Below, piece after piece: positions 20,487 through 31,711 of a DNA stretch of 64,000 nt; positions within the stretch are counted from its first letter, which is position 1, and each line of letters opens with the position of its first letter. The position numbers were made by a program, and so were the translations under genes. The DNA is from Paramyrothecium sp. XJ0827 (Eukaryota > Ascomycota > Sordariomycetes > Hypocreales > Stachybotryaceae). Where the stretch lies: the NCBI GenBank assembly GCA_020881915.1, contig JAJFPB010000001.1, positions 2,108,001 to 2,172,000 of the forward strand, written 5' to 3'. Under the pieces are notes generated by a model, which saw only the letters and a program-made list of their open reading frames with translations, searched no databases and had not been told where the DNA came from.

Positions 20487-23400
20487 CGGGAAGAGCTCAG
20501 TCGCGGCCGGGTCTTCTTTCGAAGCACCGCTGGGTTGTCGGATTCTTCCGCCTGTCGTCCTAGCCCGCGGTTGCTGCTGGTACTGCCCGCTGAGCCCTCA
20601 ATTCGACGGACCCAGCATCGTCTTTGCTTGCTTGCTTGCTGCTGCTGCTCGCTGCTGCTGCCGCTTGCTGCCGAGAGGTTGCCACTTCGAAGAAAAGTCC
20701 GGCGTAGGTCCCCAACCTGTCGCTGGAAGGTTGGACAATGGGAAGACGGCGGGTTGATAGACGGAGACTTCCACGGCGGGAGGCAAGGCAGAGCTTGTGG
20801 GAAAGACGCAGGGAAGCAGGGAGGGACCGATCGGAGGTTAGCTAGGTGTGGGAGGTCTCCATACTTGGGCCAGGAGGGATAGGAGAGGGCGCAAGCAGTG
20901 AGGAGTCGAGGTTGCAGCCGCACAGGGGTGCCTCTTTGTTTTGGGCTTAGACTGGCCGTCCGGGGTATGAGTTAGGGTCGTGCTGGTGGTGGTGGTGGTG
21001 GTAGTGGTGGTAGTGGTGGTGAGAAGCAGCGAATGCCCTCGCCCGCCGCAGTCCAGTTCCCGGGAATCCTTCCAAACCCCCTCTTTCGAGTCTAGACTCT
21101 AGAGCCCTTCTCTTGATTCTGCAGCATCGATCATCGTGTCCCTGCGCCAATTAAGCCCAGCCCTCGAGAACGGAGTTGCCTCCGTGGCGGAGAGGCTCAT
21201 CTCGCGAGCCCATAAGTCAACGCTCTCTCTCCCTCTCTCACTCACATCTAGCCCGTTCGTTTTCTTCCTTCCCGCCAAACGTCCGTTCGATGTGGGCACC
21301 TCTTGCCATGTGCCTGGCAGAAGGAATGAATCCAAGGACGGGCCAGCGTCCAAGCTTGGCGCCTCACCGTAGCGGCAGCCTATTCAATAGTGTCCGTGTG
21401 TCGAGCCCGCGTGGGGCCAATGGGCAGCTTCGTTTGGTGCAGGGATGCCGGGCAAGCATCTCAAAGCAGCAAAGCACCCTGGATTTTTCTTCTCTTTCCA
21501 TATAAGCTGCCCGTGTGTACTAGTATTATGGGGAGTGGACAGCGGTACTTGTGAGGGAGAGAGATCGTCTGCTATTATGGAGAAGCTGCACGATTCGTGA
21601 GAGGGCGACGGGATGCAGCTGGAACCCACAGTAGAAAATGCGGAGAGAGCTAGAGCAACCACTTTGACTGTGGAATGAAGATTGTCTATGGGTCAGGCCC
21701 AGGACCGGCTAAAATTCTTATTGTCCTTGGGACACAGGCCTACGTCTGTCTTCACCACAACGTGATATTTAGCGCGCGTCAAAGCGTCCATCAACCCATG
21801 GGACGGTTTCGCAGCCCAGGGTGTCCGTCCCTCCGTGAGCTAGAGGAGCCTCGACTTGCCTGTTCAGGAGGAGCGGTTCCCAAGTGCTGCACTAACTTGA
21901 CATAAATCTTCGGCGCCCAGGTCGACCTGAAGAGGCCGGACTCGCGGACAGCCGTTAGGCGGGATCCACCCGATGTGCTCGCTTCGTCCCACCACTTACT
22001 TACAAGCGACATTGGACGATCACGGCCGCGGGTGCGGATGATTGCTGCGTGGACAGTGGCGATGCGACGGCAGAATCTGCAGTGGAGAGCAGGATGCGAA
22101 AATCTGTCTCCTCTTTTATCGTTTCCTTGTTGAGGTCCCAGTCCAGGCCGTTTTCTGGGCACCGCTTCACTGCATCCTTAGGAGACGGCAGCGGTGCAAC
22201 CCTACGAGAGGAGGGCGCCCTTTTCGCACCATCGAGTTATGCAGACTTTGTGTATATGTATGCAATGCAGGAACAAGAAACAGAAGCCCACCTCGCTTGC
22301 CCTGTCCTGCCCTGTCCTGTCCTGCCCGAGGTGGACTTGACATCGCCTAACAAGCACGCCGCCGTAGACCGTAGAGGGCGAAATGATAACGCACGCTCTT
22401 TGCCCTGTCTGACGTCTACCGATTTATCCCGCGCAGCCATCACCGCAGATTATGGGCAGCCACAGCTGCTTGGCTTGCAGCGCTTACGACGTCCTCCGTC
22501 TTTTGTTTCTCCCCTCTTGGACACGTCATTGAATCATCATCCTCATCCCTTTCTACAAATCCTTCCTCCGTGCTGGTCCGTCGCCCACTATATCACGCAT
22601 GCACTGACCGTCGTCAGAAATAGCGACCACACGACAAAAGAGCCGGTGCATTGGCTGGAAAGAATTTGAGTTGCGTCTGGAGCCTTGGCAACGGTGGGCT
22701 TCTACCCCTGGTCGTGATAGTAGCGTCCCCCCCTCTTGGTGCAGGGGTCGCGCAAGATCTCTCCTGTCCCCTCCTGGGTACGCGGCACATCGCAATCCCG
22801 TGTAGGGGACGATTGTGGGTACTCTGTACGGTTTGTTCGGTTTGTATATCTGCAACGATGACCTCCACGGGTGTGGTTCTCTCGATGCTGTCTCTGAAGA
22901 AAGACCACTCGCTGAATGTCGAAACTAGCAGGCTCTTCAATTGGTGATACTTATCTTCCTACGCGGAGGCGACTGGACTGTATGCCGTTTTCTGCCGATC
23001 GAGCTATTCTTATCCCCGCGTGGTGCGCGTGCTTCCTTCAACGTCGCACAACACCATGATGCACATTTTTGGCCTGAACCCTTGTCCATTGTGCGCGACC
23101 CTGGTCCCAGCGCCCGCTGCATTCGAGGTGATTCCTCACCCGACCCGTTTCCAAACACAACAGCTTCGCAGCGTTGCAATGGGCAAAATCCAAAGTTGCT
23201 TATCTTCGCTTCAACGGTCCGGCAACGCAACTCTCGTGTTGGAGTAGCATCCTGTAATACGAAATCTTTGGTACTTGCGCTTGCATTCGGGCCGTCCACG
23301 TACAACTCCAGAAGGTGTTGTTTGGCGTCATCCAACTCGGCTCGGCCCCCATAATTTGCAAGTTTACAATCAGCACGCTCAGTCTCATCTGTTCAACCAA

Positions 23401-23582
23401 AAGTGATTGTATTTCATCAAACTCAAGTAAAGATGCCTATACGAACATGCGTTGCAGCCAAACTAATCTATCATTTGTGGGTATAATCTGAACAACGCCC
23501 GTGAACACATTTATGCCGTACACACCAAACCCAAAACAAAAACAGATCTTCTCTGACAATCATCGAGAAGCGAGCAACCATA
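20487..23582. other. Long intergenic region with simple repeats
   Basis: 3.1 kb between two minus-strand membrane-protein genes. It holds the 5' region of the DUF3433 gene and the 3' flank of the ABC gene. Simple repeats: TGC/TTGC units at 20624-20672, GTG/TAG units at 20981-21023, and CCTGT/CCTGC units at about 22299-22326. Open frames are short and unlike known proteins. Confidence 0.4.
20981..21023. repeat. GTG/GTA trinucleotide microsatellite
   Basis: A run of GTG triplets with interspersed AGT, roughly 43 bp, in the 5' flank of the DUF3433 gene. It lies outside any supported coding sequence. Confidence 0.8.
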
Positions 23583-26500
23583 TTAAAACAATGCCTTCTT
23601 CCACCATGGCTTTGTGCTGCCATCCTGCTTGTAGCCTTCCTCCTGCACATCATGCTTGCCCACAATCGTCAAGAATACCTGGTTCAAAGTTGTTGGGCTG
23701 ACGCTGTGGTGTGCGATGCCGAGTGCGTCCTTGTTCTCTTCCAGAATCACAAGCAGCTGTCCGAGGGGGCTGCTGGCATCGCTTGCGGACCCGCTGCGGC
23801 GCTGAGGGAGATTGGCGTTGGGAATTGACGACGCCGGGACCGAAAAGCGCATCTGACCATGGAATGTCTCATGCTCGACCTCAGCACCAGGGAATGTATC
23901 CATGACCCACTGGAGAAGGCGTTCCATTTCTGCTGAGGTCGAATGTGGAGCTGTCCGACTCACAAGGTGTACATGAAGTGTATCCCCGAAGCGATGGCGC
24001 AGGTTCTCGGTTGTGCCGAGTGCCAGCATACGGTGCGCTAGGATTCCGGCTCGGTTTGCCAAAGCATCTGCTTCCTCCATGCTATGTGTGGTAAGCAGAA
24101 TAGATCGCCCAGGGACAATTGATCCCAACGTGCGCCACATGATTCGCTTGGCTGCCGCGTCAAGTCCTGAGGACGGTTCGTCGAGAAGAATGACAGAAGG
24201 ATTGCCTGTCAGGGCAATACCTAGCGAGAGCTTACGCTTGTTACCACCAGAAAGAGTGTGCGCCATGACATCGGTGTATGCCTCGAGACCAACAGCCCGA
24301 ATAACGGCCTGAACTTGCTCCTGGACGTCGGCAATGCCGCGGATACGAGCATAATGTTCAAGGTGCTCGCGAACGGTCATCGAATCGATTGCATCAAATT
24401 GCGGACACACGCCAAGGTTCTGGCGCGCGGCAGCGCGGTGCTTGGTGACGGAGTTGTTCTCAACAAAGACATCACCACCGTGACGGCTTGGAGGCAGATC
24501 TCCTCGAATCATAGAGATGGTTGTTGACTTGCCGGCACCATTTGGTCCGAGGAGTGCAAAGACTTCGCCATGCTCAACACCAAATGACACATTGTCAACA
24601 GCTGTAAACTTGCCAAAGGCCTTTGTGAGGTGAAGAACGCGGAGACCGTCAGTAGCCTCACCAGGACCGGTCACTCGAACCAGTTCATTGGCCAGTTCTG
24701 GGTCATTGCTGTCCGCGGACGCAGTGGCATTTTCGGTTGCATAATTGGCGGCGCCGCTATCATACCACAGCAACAGGCTGAATAAGATGATCGACTGAAG
24801 GATGAGGTAGAGGATAGGACCACCGTATGCAGTCATCGCGGCCGGGTTGGACTGCAGTGAGTCGCCGGTGCACGTAGTGGAGAACACGTTGAGCGCGACT
24901 AGGAGAGTACGCAAGAGCGAACCGATGGGGAAAAAGGCTGAAACGATCCAGTGCGCAATGAGAATGTTCTTGTCGACGCTTGAGGCTGAAGAAAAGGTGA
25001 CAATGAACAGGAAGGAGATGAGGTAGATGGCAGATCCAACGCCCTGGATGGCCGTGATGCCGGCAAACGTGGAAAGCGAGCTGCTGGCGAAAAGCGAGAC
25101 AAGGTATGAGAGGAGGATAGACGCCAGGCCGTACAAGATGAAAATCAGGATCAGGAATCCGCCGTTGTACCAAATATCCGACGTGCCGAGGTAGATGCCA
25201 GCACTGATACACATGGCAACCAGAATGATGGCAAAGTCGAAGGTCAGATGAGCAGTCCACAGCGGAAGAGAACGAGCGCCACTGGAGTATTGGAGACTGC
25301 GAACATTCTGCTTTCTCTCAGTGTTGGGGTAGAAGCCGAACAAGCTCGGGAACGCAACGAAGGCGAGACCCAGGTAGACGACGAGCTGGAGAGCCTCGCC
25401 GGTCGAGGGCGCAGCTGCGGAAGCAAATGGCCGGTAAGAGGTAGCGATGGTAGTGTTTGTCAGCATCGAGTTCATCAAGTTTTGCATGACTACGGACGTG
25501 ATGATGGCGAACTTGTCTGCTTTGTAGGCAACGGTGGGCGGGGACCCGGAGCCGCCGAGGAACCAGCCGCCGGGGCTGACATTCTTGCGGTGCTCTTGGA
25601 CGAAACTTCTGAAATCAGTGAGAGAATTGACAAGCGTAAAGTTCTCAGATGGAAGTGATCCGCCGTTGCTGCCGCTATTCCCGGCAGTGGGCAGGAGGGG
25701 ACGCAGCAGGTTCTCAAGTGTCGAATCGCCAAATTCGGAGGATGGTCCACTGACAAGGTACAGGCTGTTGACGAGTTCGTTGAATTCTTCGTTCAAAAAG
25801 TCAGAGTTCCGCTGGCTGGGCAAGCAGCCAGATGCCTCTTTATTTCGGACAAGTAGCTGAGTGACGGCGGCAGCAACCACAGGAATAATGAAGGCGGCGA
25901 CGTAAGGGATCCAGTTCGTTTTGAAAATGACCAAGCGCTTACGTAGGAGTACCCAAGTTTGCTGCGGGAAGCCAATCTGTCTTCCAGAGCGTAGGCCTAG
26001 AGCTTCCCTCGCGGCGGTATTATCAAGCGGAGTCTCGTCTGAGCTGCCAGCTCTCTCTTTGGAATACGGGGCAGAAGTAGAGACCTCGCCTGGTTGTAAG
26101 CCTTGCTCTCCTTGAACTTCCTCTGCCACATGCAGAAAGACGTCTTCAATTGTTGGCCCGGAGAATTGATAGCGGATCCCGGCGGCTTCGAGGCTTCGGA
26201 TTACTTCGGCAGCAAGGCTCGACGAAGGCGCGACGTATGTGATCGTGTTCGATCCGACCTTCTTCTCGACGCCGGGGATATCAGGAGAGCTGTTCACGTA
26301 GCGAGCATCGAGAACGTGCACGCGATAACCGGCGCCGAGACGGTTCTTGAGCTCCGCCGAGGAACCCTCGGCGCGCAGCTTGCCTTTGGAGAGGATTACG
26401 ATGTTGTCAGCCAGGAGATCAGCCTCATCTAGGAAGTGTGTAGTCATGATGATGGTTCGAGAGCCGCGCTCTGAGAGCAGAATGTCCCAGATCTTTCTTC

Positions 26501-28388
26501 GGGACAGTGGGTCAATGCCTGAAGAAACCTCGTCAACGCAGCAGACTGCACTCCCTCCCGTCAACATCATGCCGAGTTGGAGCTTCCTCTTCTGACCGCC
26601 CGAGAGAGTCTTGGATTGTGCCTTCATCTTTGAACCCAAGCCGATGGCGTTGATCAGGGCGCGGTTCTCTTCGGCAGACGACGGGTTGCTGGGACATTTG
26701 AGCTTGTTGAAGAGGGTAATATGCTCCAACACCGTCAGCTCATCCCAGAGAACGTTCTTCTGCGGGGCAATTCCCAGACCACCGGAGGTATCGATGGACA
26801 TGGTTCCGCTTGTAAAGTTGCTGATGCCGGCAATGGCGTCGAGCGTCGTACTTTTCCCACTGCCGTTCGCTCCAAGAAGCGCGAGGATCTGGCCCTTCTT
26901 GGCGGAGAGGGTAAGGTTGTTCACAGCGACGACCTCAGGGCGAGGTGGAGAGACGAAAGAGAACAAGCGTCTCAATATGCTAGGCTTGTAAATCTTGGTC
27001 ATGTTCTCAATTCGGACTGTCTCCTGCGCCCCGATGCCTGCTTTATTTCCAGAAGACAAAGCACCGCGAATGCCCGTGTTGATTCCGTGGAATTTCCGCT
27101 CAGAGTAGGCTCCAATGATGGGATAAACGAGGGTCTGGACAATGCAAAACACCCAGAAAATGATGCCAGGAAGGTCATAAGGGCTGCCGGCCGGGGCTTT
27201 GGAGAGGTCTGCCGGCATGCCGTCTCGCTCATATCTAGCCATGTAGACGATGAAGAACACAAAGTTGCATGGGGTAAAAAGCAAGCTGAGGACAATGACG
27301 GGCCCAGCTCCGGCGTTCTTCAAGAATTGCGCAACGATGCCGAGCACAATCCAGACGATGATGGAGATGGCCCCTGAAAGCTGGGACTTTTTGAAGAAAG
27401 AGCCGACAAGGAGAGCCATCGAGGTCATTGAAAGACCCGCAAGAACGAAGAAAGGAATGATCACACCGTAGCTTGTGTACTTCCAGATCATCGCCCTGCA
27501 GATGACGGCTGCGACGACCCAGCCAGGCATATACACCGTCGTGAAGGCGGAGTGTGAGGATATCAACCGTGCGGCCTGGCGTTCCCAGCCGTATCGGACG
27601 GGCATCATGGCGTCGATGAGCTGCGAAAGACCCTTCTCGCGCTCTGTGGCCATGAATCCGGGCATATGGTAGCAGACACCAATAAAGGCGACGAGGAACG
27701 CGACGCTGAGGAAGTTGATGAAGGAGGACTGGTAATCGCGGCGCAGCCGAGTCTCTCGCTCTTCCTCTGTCTCTGCGGTAAAAGCAAATTGCTGAGTATC
27801 GCCAAGGGTATTGTCTCCGCCCGCAATCGCAGCATCGACAGCGCGCTGAAGGGGCAAAACGTAGGTCTCGGCGTCGTTGTTGTCCTCGTCATATCTGAAC
27901 GAGGTACCGAGGGAGGGGTCCGCGCGGATGGTGTAGTTCCAAAAGCTGTCGTCGCCCTCGTCAGGGGAGGAGTGGAAGACGACGGCACCGAAGCAGTTGG
28001 AGGTGCCGCGGAAGGAGCTCTTGCAGACATAGCTGATGTCGGATTCTTGTTCGAGAGTGGTGGCATTTCTCCCAGCATTGGTTATGATATTGGACACAGA
28101 GCTGATGACACGATCAATGTCGCCATTGGTAAAGCCATTGTTGATGAAGACGACGGTATCACGGCCCCCGGAGGCTGCAGACAGAGCGTTGTCGAGGGTC
28201 CGGATGCCTCGAGGCTCGGCAATACCGAACTCGGAGTTGGGATTCGTCAGCCTCTGTCCTACGCCAAGATACACCGAGGCGATGATTGGTAGGACGATGG
28301 CGCTGTAGAGGGTAGATGTGAAGTGTCGTTGAAGGATGATGCGTAGCGTCTTGTCGGCAAGGGCCCAAGTCTGGCGGTAGAAGTCCAT
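23583..28388 (-). CDS. ABC-A family full transporter
   Basis: Single-exon 1601-residue ATP-driven transporter of the ABC-A (ABCA1-like) group with layout TMD1-NBD1-TMD2-NBD2. A helix near residues 27-48 is followed by a large extracytoplasmic loop and a cluster of helices to about 430. NBD1: Walker A GANGSGKST near 505, signature LSGGQKRKL near 593, Walker B CCVDEVSSG near 615. TMD2 again has a first helix (near 830) and long loop, then helices to about 1220. NBD2: GPNGAGKST near 1281, LSGGNKRKL near 1378, ILLDEPSSG near 1398. The catalytic Glu is kept in both, but NBD1 has Val for the usual Pro after DE. The family moves lipids or related amphiphiles; the substrate here is unknown. The start ATG lies at 28386-28388. 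Confidence 0.93.
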   Translation of the reverse strand: MDFYRQTWALADKTLRIILQRHFTSTLYSAIVLPIIASVYLGVGQRLTNPNSEFGIAEPRGIRTLDNALSAASGGRDTVVFINNGFTNGDIDRVISSVSNIITNAGRNATTLEQESDISYVCKSSFRGTSNCFGAVVFHSSPDEGDDSFWNYTIRADPSLGTSFRYDEDNNDAETYVLPLQRAVDAAIAGGDNTLGDTQQFAFTAETEEERETRLRRDYQSSFINFLSVAFLVAFIGVCYHMPGFMATEREKGLSQLIDAMMPVRYGWERQAARLISSHSAFTTVYMPGWVVAAVICRAMIWKYTSYGVIIPFFVLAGLSMTSMALLVGSFFKKSQLSGAISIIVWIVLGIVAQFLKNAGAGPVIVLSLLFTPCNFVFFIVYMARYERDGMPADLSKAPAGSPYDLPGIIFWVFCIVQTLVYPIIGAYSERKFHGINTGIRGALSSGNKAGIGAQETVRIENMTKIYKPSILRRLFSFVSPPRPEVVAVNNLTLSAKKGQILALLGANGSGKSTTLDAIAGISNFTSGTMSIDTSGGLGIAPQKNVLWDELTVLEHITLFNKLKCPSNPSSAEENRALINAIGLGSKMKAQSKTLSGGQKRKLQLGMMLTGGSAVCCVDEVSSGIDPLSRRKIWDILLSERGSRTIIMTTHFLDEADLLADNIVILSKGKLRAEGSSAELKNRLGAGYRVHVLDARYVNSSPDIPGVEKKVGSNTITYVAPSSSLAAEVIRSLEAAGIRYQFSGPTIEDVFLHVAEEVQGEQGLQPGEVSTSAPYSKERAGSSDETPLDNTAAREALGLRSGRQIGFPQQTWVLLRKRLVIFKTNWIPYVAAFIIPVVAAAVTQLLVRNKEASGCLPSQRNSDFLNEEFNELVNSLYLVSGPSSEFGDSTLENLLRPLLPTAGNSGSNGGSLPSENFTLVNSLTDFRSFVQEHRKNVSPGGWFLGGSGSPPTVAYKADKFAIITSVVMQNLMNSMLTNTTIATSYRPFASAAAPSTGEALQLVVYLGLAFVAFPSLFGFYPNTERKQNVRSLQYSSGARSLPLWTAHLTFDFAIILVAMCISAGIYLGTSDIWYNGGFLILIFILYGLASILLSYLVSLFASSSLSTFAGITAIQGVGSAIYLISFLFIVTFSSASSVDKNILIAHWIVSAFFPIGSLLRTLLVALNVFSTTCTGDSLQSNPAAMTAYGGPILYLILQSIILFSLLLWYDSGAANYATENATASADSNDPELANELVRVTGPGEATDGLRVLHLTKAFGKFTAVDNVSFGVEHGEVFALLGPNGAGKSTTISMIRGDLPPSRHGGDVFVENNSVTKHRAAARQNLGVCPQFDAIDSMTVREHLEHYARIRGIADVQEQVQAVIRAVGLEAYTDVMAHTLSGGNKRKLSLGIALTGNPSVILLDEPSSGLDAAAKRIMWRTLGSIVPGRSILLTTHSMEEADALANRAGILAHRMLALGTTENLRHRFGDTLHVHLVSRTAPHSTSAEMERLLQWVMDTFPGAEVEHETFHGQMRFSVPASSIPNANLPQRRSGSASDASSPLGQLLVILEENKDALGIAHHSVSPTTLNQVFLTIVGKHDVQEEGYKQDGSTKPWWKKALF

Positions 28389-29499
28389 GGCGGCGGTGGA
28401 TGTGTGCGCTTGAACCAGCCGCAGCCAGGCGCGAGGCGGTAGAGGTGCGGCTACTCAAATATCTGCAGTAATCCTGCTGCTATGTTATAAGTTATAGTCA
28501 AACTTGTTGTGGTTGTTGTGTGCAATAATCTTGCTTCTGAGGTTCTGTATGTTGAGGTTGATGTAGGTCAACTTGCAATCCCGAGTACTCAATCTGTAAT
28601 TGCAATATAGAAGAAAGGAAAAGATTGAAGAAAATCCTGCAGTGGATAGTATCCCTTACGAAGACGTCAGTTTCGAGACCCATTCTCGTTATATATATCT
28701 CGCCAGATTCGTCTCAGGCTCTCTCTCCTAGCTTGCAAGTGGACAAGGTAGATTCTCCCCACAAGGCGTAGCGATTGTCGTGCCTGTGCTGTGCCGCGGC
28801 GCTGGGTATTTCCTAATGGGGTCAAGTGCTGATCGTGGCCGGGCCTGCAAGCTTCCATATGCTAAGCCTCTTGCGCTCTAGGGCGATCCGTCCGGCTCCT
28901 TTGGGCATAGTGGCGGCGTATCCGTCCAGTTTCGGTCGCTCTTTCTTGGTGCCTGGGACCCTTATCGAAAGGCAGTGCAGAGTGTTGTTGAGAGAGGATC
29001 GCGCAGCAACCAGATCTATTTGACCGCCGAGCCCCGCTTTCCGGGGGCTCTTCTCTTAGTCCCCGCAACTGGGTGTATTGCTTCGCCTTGGCGAGGCCCG
29101 AGTTTAGGTTTGGATGCGGCGTCATGATGATGATGATCTTCGACGTTCAGCCTTCAAGGGACCATTCCTGTTTCACCCTGTGTTGCCAAGCATTGGACGC
29201 CAAGCTATACCATTCCATTGAGTCGATGGGACGACGGAGTATGCATGTAAATGAGGGCATACGACAAGCACAAAAGGGGGAAAATGTACCAATAGACACA
29301 TGCACTATAGGGGTGGATAGAGCCGGTGAAAGGAAGGGGAAAAGTGCAAGTAGATTTATATTACATAGCCTTGCACGTTATGCATAACTTACATGTTAAT
29401 TACGCGTTGAAGGTAAGCAGCTCAGCCTTCCAGCCAGTGAGCCTATTATGTAGCTACCCTAGGTAGCTATGTCAAATCATCATTACATCCTTCACTGTG
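28389..29499. other. Intergenic, 5' flank of ABC gene
   Basis: 1.1 kb containing the ABC-transporter promoter. A perfect 8-bp inverted repeat with a 3-nt centre, TAGCTACC-CTA-GGTAGCTA, lies at about 29451-29469 at the edge of the gene-poor block. No gene seen. Confidence 0.35.
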
Positions 29500-30610
29500 T
29501 TACTCGTGATGACTATGCCAATACGTGATTTTGGAGTGTTTGTTTGACTTGCCTCCTACCTCTATATCATCGCTGGCTGCCACCTTTCGTTTCTGTGAAG
29601 AGATGCTACCTTGTGAAGCGGTAGTATTCGTGTTTTCCATATCTTTATCCGGCACAAATTTGTCTTTGGGCAAGCTAGAAATCGAACCAGGTAGATCGAC
29701 ATCGACGAGCCAAGGCGATTGGCTCAACTTCTCGTCAGCCATAAGCGCCGCATTGACGAATAGTGTCTGCCCTTGCTTTAAAACAACATCGTCTCCTTTA
29801 TTATGGCCTGTGTAGTAGCATCTCTCTGCTTTACATGTCGCCAGCTTTGGCCCTTTGAGTCTTCCCAGGCTTTCCGCCACATGAGATTTGTCGTTATCTA
29901 TGTCGGCAAAATGAGAAGGCTTCTCCGAGATCTCTGGGCGCCAAGTGACCAATCTGGCCCCCCAACCATCATGGGCGTGACCAAAACAATGAAGTAGTGG
30001 CTGGGCTTTGGCAACCGCAGCGAATAATTGAGAGCAACCGATACGTGGCTGTCTGCCTGCCGGCTTATCCAATATTGCAAGAGGCGGACCATGAGTAATG
30101 GCTATATCGACATCGTCTGGTATGTCGAAACTATGAATGAATGCCGTCATACTGAAAAGCCCACTCGCCATCATTCGATGGAGTGTAAGGGCTTGCATAA
30201 GCCTTTAGGGCCGCGCCTTGTGGCAGGTGAAAGTGATGCACTCCCTGCTCGAGAAACATAATCCCCAGCTCTTTGGCATCATGGAGCAGTGATTAGGCTG
30301 CACCATAGGCGCCAAATACTGTTTTACATCTTCCTTCGAGCAGTTCGGATCTATTCCTCTAGCCTCAGCAAGCTTTGCGGTATAGGCTAACTCATCCAGT
30401 GTGAAGTCATGATTGCCAGCTATGATGAGCTTCAGGGGGGCATCCACATCTTGCATGAGTCGGATTGTTCTTCGAAACTCGTCCTAGCAGAGAATGCTGT
30501 GTTAAGTCGCCACAATGTATGGACACACCAGCAGTCTGCAAAGGTGGCTGGTCAGTGGTAAAGTCCAGGCCAAGGGTACTGTTACTGCAGTACAGCCAGG
30601 TTCTCTGCAA
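29500..30610 (-). pseudogene. Broken calcineurin-like metallophosphoesterase gene
   Basis: Fungal metallophosphoesterase spread over three frames. Recognisable in order: LDFTTDQPPLQ then SIHCGDLTQ (30496-30525), a frameshift near 30481-30487, LKLIIAGNHDFTL (about 30390-30435), a one-base slip near 30308-30317, an in-frame TAA at 30293-30295, LLHDAKELGIMFLEQGVHHF, then KAYASPYTPSNDGEWAFQY, a 4-nt duplication (ATGAATGAATG on the plus strand, 30133-30143), then DVDIAITHGPP and LHCFGHAHDGWG (about 29968-29990). The first metal motif, normally SDTHG, reads SNSTLG. GD, GNHD and GHxH motifs survive. No intron with usable signals removes the lesions. An open C-terminal tail of about 130 residues follows to 29500. 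It could be a recent pseudogene; sequencing error is less likely with this many lesions. Confidence 0.8.
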
Positions 30611-31634
30611 ACCTTACTCATGTAGTACTACAAGTAGAGTTGATCGTTACTTCTGATCCGAATTCTAAAGTTCAATGATCATTCTGGAATCTTCGAGATC
30701 ATGTCTTCTTTCCAAGCAATCCGGCATCGCGCAAGAGTTCATGGAATAAATGCATTCGTACCTGAAAGCACCGTCTTGGGGGGGGGGGCTACTCACCCAC
30801 CAAAACGTAAGATATTCAAGGGTTTCATAAATTTTACTGATCATGGTACCTACCTAGCTAGTAGCTATTTAAGATTAGGACCAAGCAATTGATACTCAGA
30901 CGTTTCTTACGTAGCTCACATAACAAAGCCCAAAGATATCCTAGCTCACACTGCAGAGAGCTTAATACTAGCAGAAGCGCTACATTGATACACAAACCAT
31001 CCAGCCTATCTTTTTGCTTTGGCTGAAAGGGAAACTGATGGTGGATGACTTTGGATTCGGAGGCTTGTGAAAGATACCACCGTGTCAGTAAGATGTGAAC
31101 ACAATTCGAGTATTTTATATATAATGGATGAGAAGGCGCAAAATGATGAGCAAGTATCTAGGTGCCACCACTCGTGCAAGTCAACGTTTAAGCAGCCTTC
31201 AATTTCATGTTCTGTGGGCGCACATATCATTGCGATACAGGGGCAACACTATTGCAATACTGGTACTTCGAGCCGGATTGAAACTGTTTATAAATGTCAG
31301 ATGTCCTTCATCCGAAATAAACTTAGAAGGGCTATGAGCAACCTACGTAGTTGGCACACAGTGGGAGTCAATCTTGAAACCCTACCCAAGCCAACAGAGC
31401 AACCTCATGTGCGAAACAGCGTTCTTTCAATGACTGAACAGCGAAACGTACTCAAGTCGAAACAAGTCTTCTACGACATCAATAAGATACCATGGTCATA
31501 CGGGTGCCTCATTGACTTACCTAAGCTCACGAGGACCTTCGCCGCCGCGAAATGTCAAAACAGCATGTCGACCATATAACCAGGTATCCGCCAAGCATAG
31601 TAGACGCTACAAGGTCCGGCTTCCTTCCGCGCAG

Positions 31635-31711
31635 CTTCTTGACATCTTCCTGACGGTTTCCTGATAGTTTTATCACAGCTTCATGACAGCTTCACGACAG
31701 TTTTCTGACTG
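31635..31711. repeat. 11-bp minisatellite, seven degenerate units
   Basis: Seven consecutive 11-bp units with consensus CTTCATGACAG and no spacer. The clearest units are at 31679-31689 and 31690-31700; outer units carry one to four substitutions, mainly C/T and G/A. The unit length is not a multiple of three and the frames contain stops, so it is not coding. Confidence 0.75.

Noticed and set aside
20258..20923. Minus-strand 221-codon frame rich in Pro/Arg/Ser
   Set aside because: Overlaps the first exon of the DUF3433 gene in another frame and has no motif; a by-product of GC-rich sequence.
30100..30300. Idea that introns explain the frame changes in the metallophosphoesterase
   Set aside because: No donor, branch and acceptor set of workable length spans the lesions; the possible intron at the 4-nt duplication would be only about 24 nt.
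31067..31579. Plus-strand frame of 170 codons
   Set aside because: It opens with GTG rather than ATG, has no recognised family, and lies in the decayed block with no splice partners.
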